Shown here one piece after another: positions 34,494 through 43,889 of a DNA stretch of 64,000 nt; within the stretch, counting starts at the first letter, position 1; each line of letters begins with the position of its first letter. The DNA comes from Dyadobacter soli. GTDB taxonomy: Bacteria; Bacteroidota; Bacteroidia; Cytophagales; Spirosomataceae. Below the pieces are notes generated by a model, which had not been told where the DNA came from, made no database searches, and saw nothing but the letters and a program-made list of their open reading frames with translations. The position numbers were made by a program, and so were the translations under genes. The stretch is taken from positions 1 through 64,000 of the forward strand of contig NZ_FNAN01000007.1 of the NCBI RefSeq assembly GCF_900101885.1, written 5' to 3'.

Positions 34494-34982
34494 ATGAAAC
34501 GATTGCGACTTGCTATACTCTTTTCCGTGCTCGCATGCTGCGCCTGCACGATCGCCCACGCTCAGAAGCGCAAACCCGAATTGCCCATGGACACGATCAC
34601 GTCGGAAGTCATCGTGCAGGATTTGCTGTACCGCCATCCGCCGGACACCGAAGGCCGGTCGGAAGAGGAAGTCTTCGGAGGCGTTGAACCACAGCCCGAA
34701 TATCCAGGCGGGACTCATGCAATGTACAAATTTATCTCTGCCAACCTTCGCATGCCTGCAAAGGCCCGCAAGGCCGGTGTTTCGGGAAGGGTTTTTACAA
34801 GTTTTAAAGTTGAAGTGACCGGTGAGATCACGAACGTCACCGTTTTGAAAGGGCTCGGATTTGGCTGCGACGAGGAAGCTGTGCGTTTGGTAAAATCAAT
34901 GCCCAAATGGAAACCGGGCAAACAAAATGGCCAGTTTGTGAAAGGCAGATACACATTGCCGATCTTTTTCGAACCAAAATAA
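34494..34982 (+). CDS. TonB C-terminal domain protein with signal peptide
   Basis: The protein has 162 residues from the ATG at 34494 (a TTG start 60 bases upstream would lie inside the promoter). The N-terminus is an export signal (RLAILFSVLACCACTIAHAQ), with cysteines that could also make it a lipoprotein. The C-terminal half is a TonB_C domain: PQPEYPGGTHAMYKFISANLRMPAKARKAGVSGRVFTSFKVEVTGEI, then GLGFGCDEEAVRLVKSMPKWKPGKQNG and LPIFFEPK. It lacks the inner-membrane anchor and Pro-rich spacer of true TonB, so it cannot transduce energy alone. It shares its promoter element with the ExbD gene at 12439, which hints at co-regulation. Confidence 0.88.
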   Translation: MKRLRLAILFSVLACCACTIAHAQKRKPELPMDTITSEVIVQDLLYRHPPDTEGRSEEEVFGGVEPQPEYPGGTHAMYKFISANLRMPAKARKAGVSGRVFTSFKVEVTGEITNVTVLKGLGFGCDEEAVRLVKSMPKWKPGKQNGQFVKGRYTLPIFFEPK

Positions 34983-34985
34983 ACA

Positions 34986-35016
34986 GCCGGAGGCCTGCAT
35001 TCCGCAAACCTCCGGC
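34986..35016 (-). terminator. Shared hairpin between convergent TonB-like and AhpD-like genes
   Basis: gccggagg (34986-34993) pairs perfectly with cctccggc (35009-35016). On the minus strand it is followed by ctgtttattttgg, a moderate T-rich tail, so it fits best as the end of the AhpD-like transcript. Confidence 0.5.
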
Positions 35017-35041
35017 CGTCATTCAAATCAGCATTCCCCTC

Positions 35042-35491
35042 TTACAACGCAACCGTCTTCGTAGAAATACCGATCCGGTTCAGGAAGTTGATATGCGAAA
35101 TGCAGATCATAATGTCGGCGATTTCGGCGGTCGTGAAATGCGCTTTCACATGCTCGTAGGTTTCATCTGCGACGCCGTCGATCGAAATGTGCGTCATTTC
35201 CTCGGTCAGTTGCAGGACGTTCCTTTCAGTCTCCGTGAAGAGCGGGCTTTCCTTCCAGGCCGCGAGCGCGAATATGCGGCGGGTGGTCTCCCCGATTTGC
35301 AGCGCTTCGGTGGTGTGGTAATCGATACAATAAGCACATTTATTGATCTGCGATGCGCGGATCTTGATGAGTTCGATGAGGGTACGTGGAATGGACGAGG
35401 CGTAAATCCGTTTTTCGATGGCGGACATATGCGTCCAGTAAGAGGGTTCTTCTTTCCAGACGTCCAGGCGGTGTTTCACAACTTTTTGCAT
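35042..35491 (-). CDS. AhpD-like/carboxymuconolactone decarboxylase-family protein
   Basis: The protein has 149 residues from the ATG at 35491 (the longer frame needs a TTG). The all-helical AhpD fold carries the redox motif INKCAYCIDYHTTEALQIGE (Cys-Ala-Tyr-Cys with a following His), the arrangement used by alkylhydroperoxidases. AhpD-type proteins reduce peroxides or act as thiol relays. The size and a full CxxCxxxH motif favour an alkylhydroperoxidase-like role. The gene lies 67 bases downstream of a Crp/Fnr-type regulator in the same direction, and the regulator probably controls it. Confidence 0.9.
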   Translation of the reverse strand: MQKVVKHRLDVWKEEPSYWTHMSAIEKRIYASSIPRTLIELIKIRASQINKCAYCIDYHTTEALQIGETTRRIFALAAWKESPLFTETERNVLQLTEEMTHISIDGVADETYEHVKAHFTTAEIADIMICISHINFLNRIGISTKTVAL

Positions 35492-35558
35492 GATTGACAA
35501 TGTTTTGTTTGGGTAATACAAAATTCGCCAGGCATGCGGAGGAACTTCTTAAACTGGT

Positions 35559-36131
35559 TTAAGAAGCGAATTTCTTCCTGATTTCACTCAAATATTCAGG
35601 GGTAAAGCCGAGGAACGAAGCCATCAGATACTGCGGGACCCTTTGCAGGAAAGCAGGATACTTTCTGCTGAAATCCTGGTACAAGTCCTCTTTCGAGAGC
35701 TCGTACGTCATGCGTACCCGCATTTGCGCGGCGGCATATGCGCGCTGGAACACGAGGTGGAAATATTCGTTGAGCTCGGGCATCGCCGCCAGCATCTCGC
35801 GTTGCTGCGAAGCCGAGATCGCCAGCACTTCCGTAGCCTCGATGGCGCGGATCGAGAATTTTGCGATACTGCCATCCTGGAAGGCCATAAAATCGCTGGC
35901 CCACCAGTTTTCCATCGCGAAGTCGATGGTTTGCTCCACGCCATTCTGCCGGAGGTAAAACAAATGCACGCAGCCTTTCACGATAAAAAACTTCTCGTGG
36001 CAACGCTGCCCTTCTTGCAGCAACAATTCCTTTTTCTTAAACCGTCTCGCCTCGAAGAAGTCGCCGATCGAATGCAGTTTCTCCGGTTTTATCGAAGAAT
36101 TTTTAACAATATGGGCAATGAGTTGCTGCAT
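35559..36131 (-). CDS. Crp/Fnr-family transcriptional regulator
   Basis: The protein has 190 residues from the ATG at 36131. The cyclic-nucleotide-binding beta-roll (about 10-120) is seen in ISMQQL..., KKKELLLQEGQRCHEKFFIVKGCVHLFYLRQNGVEQTIDFAMENWWASDFMAFQDGS. The long C-helix runs to about 150, and a short HTH (RVPQYLMASFLGFTPEYLSEIRKKFA) closes the protein. It lacks an Fe-S cysteine set, and the cAMP-contact Arg/Ser pair of true Crp is not evident, as in many Bacteroidota members whose ligand is unknown. It leads a two-gene unit with the AhpD-like gene. It is divergent from the sigma factor gene at 36277. Confidence 0.92.
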   Translation of the reverse strand: MQQLIAHIVKNSSIKPEKLHSIGDFFEARRFKKKELLLQEGQRCHEKFFIVKGCVHLFYLRQNGVEQTIDFAMENWWASDFMAFQDGSIAKFSIRAIEATEVLAISASQQREMLAAMPELNEYFHLVFQRAYAAAQMRVRMTYELSKEDLYQDFSRKYPAFLQRVPQYLMASFLGFTPEYLSEIRKKFAS

Positions 36132-36276
36132 GGAAATGCTTGCGTTTTTGTGCGGGAGCAAAATTACGGTATTTGGGCTTAGGGCAAATCGGCAGGCAAA
36201 AAATATGCGTTTTCGTGCACACGCCGTAAATCATGAGGGGAGAAATTGCTAAATTCGTTTTTCTCAACCTGTTTTT

Positions 36277-36861
36277 ATGCGCGTCGACGACCATCTTTAT
36301 GATCTGGAACTGTACAGCCTTGCCAAGTCGGGCGACGAGCACGCCTTCACGATGCTGTACCGCCGTCATTGGCAAAGCCTTTTCAACGGGGCCTACAAGC
36401 GGCTGCAATGCAAGGACCAGTCGCAGGACATTGTCCAGAACATCTTTATCGATTTTTGGGAAAGAAGAAACTCTGTCGACGTAGGTAATGTGCAGGCCTA
36501 CCTGCATACCGCCGTGCGTTTCCAGGTATTCAAGCACACCGCCCGCCAGCCGCAGAATGCACAGTTGCTCCAAACCTTCGAGGCCAGCCTGGCCGCCGCG
36601 GGCCATGCCGACGACGCGGTGCTGGAAGAAGAAATCCGCACGCTGCTAAGCCTGTGGATCGAAGCCCTGCCGTTCAAGCGACGCGAAATTTTCCTCCAAC
36701 ATTACTTCGAGGGCCTATCTACCGCCGAGATTGCCGCACGGCTCAATATCGCCCAGAAAACCGTGCAAAACCAGCTCAATACCGCAACGATCGAGCTCCG
36801 TACCAAGTTTGATAAAATTTTGTGCATCGACCTGATCGCACTGGCAATTTTCTTCCAATAA
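36277..36861 (+). CDS. ECF sigma-70 factor (FecI-like)
   Basis: The 194-residue protein has sigma region 2 (about 20-90: LYSLAKSGDEHAFTMLYRRHWQSLFNGAYKRLQCKDQSQDIVQNIFIDFWERR) and region 4 (about 130-180: LPFKRREIFLQHYFEGLSTAEIAARLNIAQKTVQNQLNTATIELR). It matches the Bacteroidota ECF group that partners with FecR. It starts the locus sigma - FecR - STN-SusC - SusD - sugar dehydrogenase. In such loci the SusC senses its ligand, FecR frees the sigma factor, and the sigma factor switches on the transporter. The C-terminal tail (ILCIDLIALAIFFQ) is hydrophobic. Confidence 0.95.
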   Translation: MRVDDHLYDLELYSLAKSGDEHAFTMLYRRHWQSLFNGAYKRLQCKDQSQDIVQNIFIDFWERRNSVDVGNVQAYLHTAVRFQVFKHTARQPQNAQLLQTFEASLAAAGHADDAVLEEEIRTLLSLWIEALPFKRREIFLQHYFEGLSTAEIAARLNIAQKTVQNQLNTATIELRTKFDKILCIDLIALAIFFQ

Positions 36862-36989
36862 CCCCTTCCGAATGCTTTTATTCGGCCTTTCTGAAAAAAT
36901 CTAGAAAAAATCCCAAAGCGCTTTGGGAGTAAGGGAGGCATTTCGGTACATGTCAGAGAACGGCCCCGAAAACGCCGTGCCCCTGTTTC

Positions 36990-38189
36990 ATGAAAGCATT
37001 TGATGGCAAAGAGGATTTCCTCGCAATGGTCCGGAAATACCTGGGCGGCAGCGCCAGCGACCGCGAGCGGGCGTTCCTGGAAAAATTTTACCAGAACCAA
37101 GAGCGGCACGACGACATCCTGGACCGGTATTCCGATGAAGACAGGGAAACATTGGGGCAGGAAATGGAGGAAAATATCCTGAAAAGGATTTCAGCGGGGC
37201 GTGAAACGAAGCTCCGGCTATTCTCCTGGCCCAGGCTGGCCGCAGCCGCGGCGGTGATCGTGCTGGCACTCGGCGCGCTTTTCTACCTCCAAAATAAACC
37301 CGGAACACTATCGCGGCCTGTCGCCCAAAAACCAACCGACTTCGCGCCCGGGGGCGAGCGCGCCATGCTCACATTAGCCGACGGTTCGACGGTCGTGCTG
37401 GACAGCGCCAGCCTGGGCCGCATTGCCAGCCAGGGTAATGCAACCATCCTCAAAAACGGCAACGGCAAGCTGTCCTACCAGGTCGATGCGAAGGACAAAA
37501 CAGTAGCCGGTAAAAACACGATCAGCACGCCCGCCGGCGGGCAATACAGTATCAAACTCCCCGATGGCAGCCAGGTATGGCTGAATGCAAAGTCGTCGAT
37601 CACTTTTCCTACGGCCTTTTGCGAGAAGGAACGGCGCGTGAAAGTGCAGGGTGAGGTATATTTTGAAATTAAAAAGGAAAAAGGCAGGCCATTCGTGGTG
37701 GATGTGGACGGCAGGCAGGAGGTGATCGTCACGGGAACGCATTTCAATGTCAATGCCTACGCCGACGAGCCCGAGATACGCACTACGCTGGTTGAAGGTG
37801 CCGTAAGCGTGAAGCAGGCGGGCGCAGGCAACGAAACCATGCAATTGATACCGGGCGAGCAGGCCAGTCTGCGCTCCGGTGGCACGGGATTCCGCAAAGC
37901 GGCCGTGGATGTGAACGAAACCGTTGCCTGGAAAAACGGCCTCTTCCAGTTCCGCGAAACGTCCCTGGCGACGATCATGCGGGACATCGAGCGGTGGTAC
38001 AACGTAGAGGTTACCTATCCCGAAGGCATTCCGCAAAAGCGGTTTTCCGGCAAGCTCCGGCGCAATTCCAAAGCCTCCGAAATACTCGAAATCTTGAAGT
38101 TTGCGGGCGTGAATTTCCGCATTGAAGGAAGCGAATCTGCGGAGTATAGCGGCAGGATAGTCGTGCTGCCGGGAGATAAGAACCTGTAA
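36990..38189 (+). CDS. FecR-family anti-sigma factor
   Basis: This 399-residue inner-membrane protein has a cytoplasmic N-terminus (1-75) that should bind the sigma factor, one membrane helix (about 78-97, LAAAAAVIVLALGALFYLQ), then the periplasmic FecR domain (about 165-270: STPAGGQYSIKLPDGSQVWLNAKSSITFPTAF...RRVKVQGEVYFEIKKEKGRPFVVDVDG..VIVTGTHFNVNAY) and a C-terminal DUF4974 (about 315-390, LFQFRETSLATIMRDIERWYNVEVTYPEGI). This last domain contacts the STN domain of the cognate SusC. It lies 128 bases after the sigma gene and 190 bases before the SusC gene. Confidence 0.95.
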   Translation: MKAFDGKEDFLAMVRKYLGGSASDRERAFLEKFYQNQERHDDILDRYSDEDRETLGQEMEENILKRISAGRETKLRLFSWPRLAAAAAVIVLALGALFYLQNKPGTLSRPVAQKPTDFAPGGERAMLTLADGSTVVLDSASLGRIASQGNATILKNGNGKLSYQVDAKDKTVAGKNTISTPAGGQYSIKLPDGSQVWLNAKSSITFPTAFCEKERRVKVQGEVYFEIKKEKGRPFVVDVDGRQEVIVTGTHFNVNAYADEPEIRTTLVEGAVSVKQAGAGNETMQLIPGEQASLRSGGTGFRKAAVDVNETVAWKNGLFQFRETSLATIMRDIERWYNVEVTYPEGIPQKRFSGKLRRNSKASEILEILKFAGVNFRIEGSESAEYSGRIVVLPGDKNL

Positions 38190-38378
38190 TCCAGTTTTTT
38201 TCAACTAAACCAACCTTTCTATGACAGCAAATTTACGAAGCCCCTAGCCCCGCTCCCGGTTGCAGAAAAAAACCGCAGACGTGCTGGAACCACATCTACG
38301 GCGACATTCAGGCTAACCGTCACGGCATTGCCGTGCAAGAATCTCACATCTTTTATTAACCCAAACTTTGTAAAAGTA

Positions 38379-41300
38379 ATGAATTTTCATTCGGAAGGGA
38401 AGACTGTGCCCGATGCACAGCAGGGTTTCCATTGCCTGGCAGAACGCCTCGCGGAAACATTGCGCATCTCAACGTTATCTAAGCGACAGATCATTATGCG
38501 CCTTAATCTAATAATGGTAATGCTGATTGCCCTGCTCGTGCGTGCGCAGGCAGGCAGTTTCGCGCAGCCCATTACGCTTGCCGAGAAAAATGCGCCCATC
38601 GAGCGCGTTTTCGGCGTAATAGAGGCACAAAGCGGGCATGTGTTTTTCTACAACAGCGAGGAAGTGCGGGGTATGAAGGTAAGCCTGAATATGAAGAACG
38701 CTTCACTTCAGGAGACATTGAAACAATGCTTCCAGGGATTGCCGCTTACGTACAAGATCGTGGACAAGACCGTGGTGGTGCGCAAGCTGGAAACCCCGGC
38801 CAAACCAGCCGCAGAACCCCAGCCGATGTCGGTGGTGCACGATATGCGGGCCGAGATCCGCATAACGGGCAAGGTAACCGACGACAAGGGCGATGCATTG
38901 CCCGGCGTGAGCATTTTGCTCAAAGGATCGAGCCAGGGAACTTCTTCGGATATCAACGGCAACTGGGAATTATCGGTACCCGACAAGGCTGCGATCCTGG
39001 TTTTCAGCTTCGTAGGTTTCACGACCCAGGAAGTTACCGTGGGCAACCAGTCGGCTATCAACATTACCATGGCTCCCGACGTTCGCGGATTGGAGGAACT
39101 GGTGGTGGTGGGTTATGGTGCCCAGAAGAAAGTGAACCTTACCGGCGCCATTACGTCCGTCAATTCGGTGGATCTGAACAACCAGTCGGCGTCCAACCTC
39201 TCGAACACGCTTGCAGGCCGCGCGCCGGGCGTGAATGTCACGAACACGTCCGGGCTCTCGGGCGCGTCCTCGTCCATACGTATGCGCGGGAGTTTCGGCG
39301 ACCCGCTGTATGTGATCGACGGTATCGTGCGCGACAAGGAGGCATTCGACGTACTGGAAGCCAACGAGGTAGACCAGATGAACTTTCTCAAAGATGCCGC
39401 CACGGCCTCCATTTACGGATCGCGGGCGGGTAACGGCGTCGTGATGGTAACCACAAAATCGGGTGCCCAGGGTAAGCCGACGTTCAATTTCCAATCCAAT
39501 TACTCGACCAACCGCCCTACCCAGACGCTCCTTTCCGACCTGACCACCGCCGAGGACGAGCTCATTTACCAGAACCGCGTGGCGGAGTTCAACGGCACAC
39601 CGATCCCGAACGGGCAGCGCGAGTTTGACTACTTCAAAGACAAGCGCTACAATGTCCACGATTTCATCTGGCAAAACCCTTACAGCCACCGGCATTCGCT
39701 GAGCGTGACGGGCGGCGACAAAAAGATCACCTACTACTCGCTGCTTAGCTACCGGGGAGAAGAAGGATCTTACAAAAGCCTTGAAAACGGGAAGTTCAAC
39801 CTGCGGGCCAATGTAACGGCGCAAATCAACGACGACGTAAAAGTGGGGCTCAACATTGCGGCATACCAGCAGAGCATGGACCGTTTTTACTGGCCTTTCA
39901 CGCTGGATGACGATTTCGACGTGTCGGATTTGTACCGGGTGACATTCAACTGGCCGAAGCTGTATCCTTTTTACACCGAAGCCGACGGAACGCCTTCCAA
40001 CCAACCGACCGCTTACCCCGTACAAACGCCGATGGGCAGCTGGCAGGCATGGAACGTGATCGACCAGGTCATCGGCGACCGCTACATCAAGACCCGCGAC
40101 CGGAATATGAATTCCATCCTCACGCTCGATATCAAGCTCGATAAGCTCATTCCCGGACTTTCTACCAAAATCGTCGGTAACTATATCGCCGAGGATTTTA
40201 TGAAGAAGAAATACATGACTTTCCAGAAAAATTATGTGTTCAACCAGGCCGACCCGAATGGCAACCGCTTCATACCAGCAGCTCCCGACGAGAACAAGAT
40301 CAATATCTTCACATTCAGCCAGAACCAGCAATCCCTGAATTACAATCTTTCCACCGGTTGGAGCTACCAGTTCGACTGGTTCCTCAATTACAGCCGCACT
40401 TTCGGGAAACACGGCATAGACGGTCTGATGGTGTTCGAACAGGCGCAAAGCGGCTATACCTCGGCCAGCGCACAATTGGAAGAGCCGCTAACCCCTTATG
40501 ACCAGTCGTTTGTGTATTCTACCGACACCCAGCGCCGCAACGGCAGCGCCTACGAGGAAATAGGTGCGAGACAGTCGTGGATCGGGCGTTTCAATTACAA
40601 TTTCGACAGCCGGTACATCGCCGAGTTCTCTTTCCGCTACGACGGTAACACGCTCTTCCCGAAAGGAAAGCGCTGGGGCTTCTTCCCGTCGGTGTCGGCG
40701 GCGTGGCGCATTTCGGAGGAGGCATTCATGAAAAACAGCAACTCGTTTCTCGACGACCTCAAACTGCGCCTATCCTACGGAACCACCGGTAACGACCTGA
40801 ATGTAAACAACTTGAAGATCAACCCGTTCTCGTACAGCTACCGTTACCAGAATGCGGGAAGCTATATTTTCGGAGACAGGCTTTACCAAAGCATTGCGCC
40901 GGGCGCCACGCCGAACCCTAATCTCACCTGGGCGACTTCGGCGACCTACAACGTCGGCCTGGATTTTGGTTTCCTCAAAAACCGACTCTACGGAACGCTG
41001 GATGTGTTTTTGAAAAAGGAAACCAACATTCTCGGCTCTCGCGTGGTGACGCTTCCGGACAATTACGGCCAGAGCCTGGCGCCGGAAAATTATGCGGCAC
41101 GGTCGTGGCGCGGCGGGGAGCTTTTCATGGAGTGGCGCGACAAGGCGTTCGATAACAAGGTCAATTATTCGATCAATGCAAACATTGGCTATTCCAAAGA
41201 CCGCTGGGATATCCTCGACGAGTCGGCCGCATTTCAGCCGGGCGGGAACCGGCACTTCCAGAGCCAGGTAGGGCAGCCCGCCAACCGCATCATCGGCCTG

Positions 41301-41975
41301 AAAACCATTGGTATGGTGCGCACGCAGGATCAGCTGGATGCATTGCTTGCTTCGGGTTTGAAACAATATGGCCGTAACCCGTACCTGGGCGGGCTCTATT
41401 TCGAGGATTTTCGCGGCGACGGCTACTCGCCCGGCCCCGACGGCAAGATCGACGGTAACGACATCCAGGTTCTTTCCACCAATGCGACGCCGCGTATCAA
41501 TTTTGGTTTCGGTTTAAATGTCTCGTACAAGGGACTGGCTATCAACTCGCATTTCCAGGGTGTGGGCGCTTACGACCGCATTATCAGCAACCAGGAAGGC
41601 GAGGGAATGCGGCAGCACGGCGGTACGGTGCGCCCCTACTACCCTATCTGGGCCGACGACGTGTGGACGCCCGAAAACCCGAATGCGAAATACCCGCGGC
41701 CCATCGGACAGAACTGGTACGAGTCGGGTACGGGCGCTACTTCGTTCTGGATCCGCAATGGCGCTTACATGAGGCTCAAAAACCTCAACATCGCCTACAA
41801 TATCCCGAAGAAATGGGCCAATATGCTCAAACTCGGCAGCCTGCAAGTGTACGCGAATGGTACCAACCTGTTTGCAATTTCGAAAGTGAAGGAATTTCAC
41901 GATCCCGAGCAGAAAAACTACGATTCGTTCCCGATCATGAAAACCTACACCGTTGGTCTCGACCTTAAATTTTAA
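38379..41975 (+). CDS. SusC/RagA transporter with N-terminal STN signalling domain (pair 2)
   Basis: The protein has 1198 residues from the ATG at 38379; an in-frame ATG at 38496, right before the hydrophobic signal (RLNLIMVMLIALLV), is an alternative. After the signal comes an STN domain (about 63-118: ITLAEKNAPIERVFGVIEAQSGHVFFYNSEEV), which passes the signal to FecR. A carboxypeptidase-like domain (about 150-235), EELVVVGYGAQKKVNLTGA, a plug with LYVIDGIVRDKEAF...FLKDAATASIYGSRAGNGVVMVTTKSG and a barrel ending VGLDLKF follow. It imports a ligand and at the same time triggers the sigma/FecR switch encoded upstream. The substrate is not evident from the operon. Confidence 0.95.
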   Translation: MNFHSEGKTVPDAQQGFHCLAERLAETLRISTLSKRQIIMRLNLIMVMLIALLVRAQAGSFAQPITLAEKNAPIERVFGVIEAQSGHVFFYNSEEVRGMKVSLNMKNASLQETLKQCFQGLPLTYKIVDKTVVVRKLETPAKPAAEPQPMSVVHDMRAEIRITGKVTDDKGDALPGVSILLKGSSQGTSSDINGNWELSVPDKAAILVFSFVGFTTQEVTVGNQSAINITMAPDVRGLEELVVVGYGAQKKVNLTGAITSVNSVDLNNQSASNLSNTLAGRAPGVNVTNTSGLSGASSSIRMRGSFGDPLYVIDGIVRDKEAFDVLEANEVDQMNFLKDAATASIYGSRAGNGVVMVTTKSGAQGKPTFNFQSNYSTNRPTQTLLSDLTTAEDELIYQNRVAEFNGTPIPNGQREFDYFKDKRYNVHDFIWQNPYSHRHSLSVTGGDKKITYYSLLSYRGEEGSYKSLENGKFNLRANVTAQINDDVKVGLNIAAYQQSMDRFYWPFTLDDDFDVSDLYRVTFNWPKLYPFYTEADGTPSNQPTAYPVQTPMGSWQAWNVIDQVIGDRYIKTRDRNMNSILTLDIKLDKLIPGLSTKIVGNYIAEDFMKKKYMTFQKNYVFNQADPNGNRFIPAAPDENKINIFTFSQNQQSLNYNLSTGWSYQFDWFLNYSRTFGKHGIDGLMVFEQAQSGYTSASAQLEEPLTPYDQSFVYSTDTQRRNGSAYEEIGARQSWIGRFNYNFDSRYIAEFSFRYDGNTLFPKGKRWGFFPSVSAAWRISEEAFMKNSNSFLDDLKLRLSYGTTGNDLNVNNLKINPFSYSYRYQNAGSYIFGDRLYQSIAPGATPNPNLTWATSATYNVGLDFGFLKNRLYGTLDVFLKKETNILGSRVVTLPDNYGQSLAPENYAARSWRGGELFMEWRDKAFDNKVNYSINANIGYSKDRWDILDESAAFQPGGNRHFQSQVGQPANRIIGLKTIGMVRTQDQLDALLASGLKQYGRNPYLGGLYFEDFRGDGYSPGPDGKIDGNDIQVLSTNATPRINFGFGLNVSYKGLAINSHFQGVGAYDRIISNQEGEGMRQHGGTVRPYYPIWADDVWTPENPNAKYPRPIGQNWYESGTGATSFWIRNGAYMRLKNLNIAYNIPKKWANMLKLGSLQVYANGTNLFAISKVKEFHDPEQKNYDSFPIMKTYTVGLDLKF

Positions 41976-41987
41976 GCTGATACAGAC

Positions 41988-43751
41988 ATGAAAAAATTAC
42001 TATCCCTGATCCTGGGCATCTCGCTCTGCTGCGCATCCTGCAACGATGTGCTCGATGTGGAGGACATCAGCAACTACAACCCGGAGCTGGTCTGGAACGA
42101 CGCCAACCTTGCCAATGCCTACATGGCCAACCTGTACCCGATGTTCGGCAACTGGAATACCGGCGCGGATGCATTCAGCCAGCAATTGGCCGGTATCAAT
42201 TTCTATTCGGACCGGATCACCATCACCAACGGCGAGTTCAAACTCTGGAATTACGACCGCATCCGGCTTATCAACCAGGCCATCGTGGACGTGAATAAAG
42301 GCAGGCTTTCCGACGCCGTGAAGACCGGCATCACCGCCCAGGCGCTTTTCATGCGTGCCTACACCTATTTTGAAATGGTGAAATTCCACGGCGGCATTCC
42401 CTACATCACCATCCCGCAGGACCGCTATACCGACGAACTAGCCGTGCCACGGAACTCTACCGCCGATTGCTTCGACCTGATCGTCAAGGACCTCGACCAG
42501 GCCATTGCCGGTCTGCCGCAAAAGATCGCTCCTACCTCCGCAGATTTCGGCAGGATCGACGGCAGCTTTGCACTGGCATTCAAGGCGAAAGTATTGCTGT
42601 GGAAGGCATCCCCCCAGTTTAACCCCACCAAACCATTCAGCAATGCGTACTGGCCGGCCGCTTATGAGGTGAATAAAAAGGCTTACGAAGACCTGAAAGC
42701 ACAAGGTTACGGGCTGGTAGACAACTACTCGGACATTGCGCTCGTGGAACGGGGTAAGGAATCGGTTTTTACCGTCATCAACTCTTACCCCAACAAAGTA
42801 GCCGCCTGGGACCATGGCGTTCGGCCCGGTTCGGAGAGCCGCGGCCCGGCCTCGGCGGTACCTACGTGGGAGTTCATTAAAGAGTACCCGATGAAGGACG
42901 GCAAAGCGTTTAATGACCCTTCCGGCAAGTACCACAAAACCGAGGAAGCATTGCTGCAAAGTTTCTGGAAAGACCGCGATCCCCGCTTCGAAAAGTCGAT
43001 CGTGTGGAATGGTAAATTGTATGAAGTTTCGGGGAAAGCCGGAAAACGCCAGTACACGGCATTGGGCGTCGCGCACGAGCTGGATGATTTTGGTGTGAAC
43101 CCGAAGGCGGGCGTCAACTCCACCAACCTCGACCGCTATACCGGCTTTTTTATCCTCAAAAACAGCCTTTTAAAACTGGCACAGGCGGAAGTGCAGCAAT
43201 ATGACGTGGATTTCGTGGTTATGCGTTTTGCAGAAGTAATGCTCAACTACGCCGAAGCCGCCAACGAAACCGGCAAGATTTCCGAAGCGCTCGATATCCT
43301 CAAACAAATCCGCAAACGTGCCGGAATAGAGCCGGGTACCGATGGAAATTACGGCATTTCGGCCACGACCGCGGCTACCATGCGCGAGGCGATTTTGTCG
43401 GAACGCAATGTCGAACTCGCATTCGAAGGCCACCGGTTCTATGACCTGCGCAGGCTCCGCATGCTCGACCGCCTCGACGGTACCACCAAGCACGGCGTGG
43501 AAGCGATCGCGGTCCTGCCCAATGGCCAGGAAATGCCCATCGGCGAGGCCCGTGAGAAGGCGAACAAATACCAACTGGTCGAAACGGATTTCAAATACAG
43601 CCTGCTGCAAGTGCCGCGCTCGGGCGTGAAAGCGAACGTCCTGCCCGACAAATACTACTTCTTCCCGATCCAGCGCGACATCCTCGACCGCAACAAGGCA
43701 TTGGAACAAAACAAAGACTGGGGAGGCACATTTGACCCTACATTGCCGTAA
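41988..43751 (+). CDS. SusD/RagB-type nutrient-binding lipoprotein (pair 2)
   Basis: The 587-residue lipoprotein has signal MKKLLSLILGISLCCASC and a lipidated Cys at about 18. SusD landmarks are TAQALFMRAYTYFEMVKFHGGIPYI, FALAFKAKVLLWKASPQFNP, VVMRFAEVMLNYAEAANETG, LKQIRKRAGI, ILSERNVELAFEGHRFYDLRRLRML and the C-terminal KYYFFPIQRDILDRNKALEQNKDWGG. It starts 12 bases after the SusC stop and forms the surface lid of that transporter. A strong hairpin lies downstream, so expression of the next gene may be reduced or separate. Confidence 0.95.
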   Translation: MKKLLSLILGISLCCASCNDVLDVEDISNYNPELVWNDANLANAYMANLYPMFGNWNTGADAFSQQLAGINFYSDRITITNGEFKLWNYDRIRLINQAIVDVNKGRLSDAVKTGITAQALFMRAYTYFEMVKFHGGIPYITIPQDRYTDELAVPRNSTADCFDLIVKDLDQAIAGLPQKIAPTSADFGRIDGSFALAFKAKVLLWKASPQFNPTKPFSNAYWPAAYEVNKKAYEDLKAQGYGLVDNYSDIALVERGKESVFTVINSYPNKVAAWDHGVRPGSESRGPASAVPTWEFIKEYPMKDGKAFNDPSGKYHKTEEALLQSFWKDRDPRFEKSIVWNGKLYEVSGKAGKRQYTALGVAHELDDFGVNPKAGVNSTNLDRYTGFFILKNSLLKLAQAEVQQYDVDFVVMRFAEVMLNYAEAANETGKISEALDILKQIRKRAGIEPGTDGNYGISATTAATMREAILSERNVELAFEGHRFYDLRRLRMLDRLDGTTKHGVEAIAVLPNGQEMPIGEAREKANKYQLVETDFKYSLLQVPRSGVKANVLPDKYYFFPIQRDILDRNKALEQNKDWGGTFDPTLP

Positions 43752-43776
43752 CAGGCCCCGTATTCACTCACTTTTA

Positions 43777-43812
43777 CCAAAGCCGGACGAGTTTTCTTCC
43801 GGCTTTGGCGTT
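43777..43812 (+). terminator. Hairpin after susD pair 2
   Basis: ccaaagccgga (43777-43787) pairs perfectly with tccggctttgg (43798-43808), an 11-bp stem with a 10-base loop. The tail cgtttcgttg is only moderately T-rich, so termination may be partial. Confidence 0.7.
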
Positions 43813-43889
43813 TCGTTGTGGATGAAATAAGTAAATTCGCAACAGCTCTGAATCCAACTCCGGGCATTAAGACTAAACTTCCTGATAAA

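Noticed and set aside
38970..40475. Long open frame (501 codons) antisense to susC pair 2
   Set aside because: It lies wholly within a well-supported SusC gene, has no recognisable domain and looks like a by-product of G+C-rich codon use. The same holds for 6241-7791, 60707-62059, 28628-29680, 53619-54815, 48269-49351 and 43926-45131.
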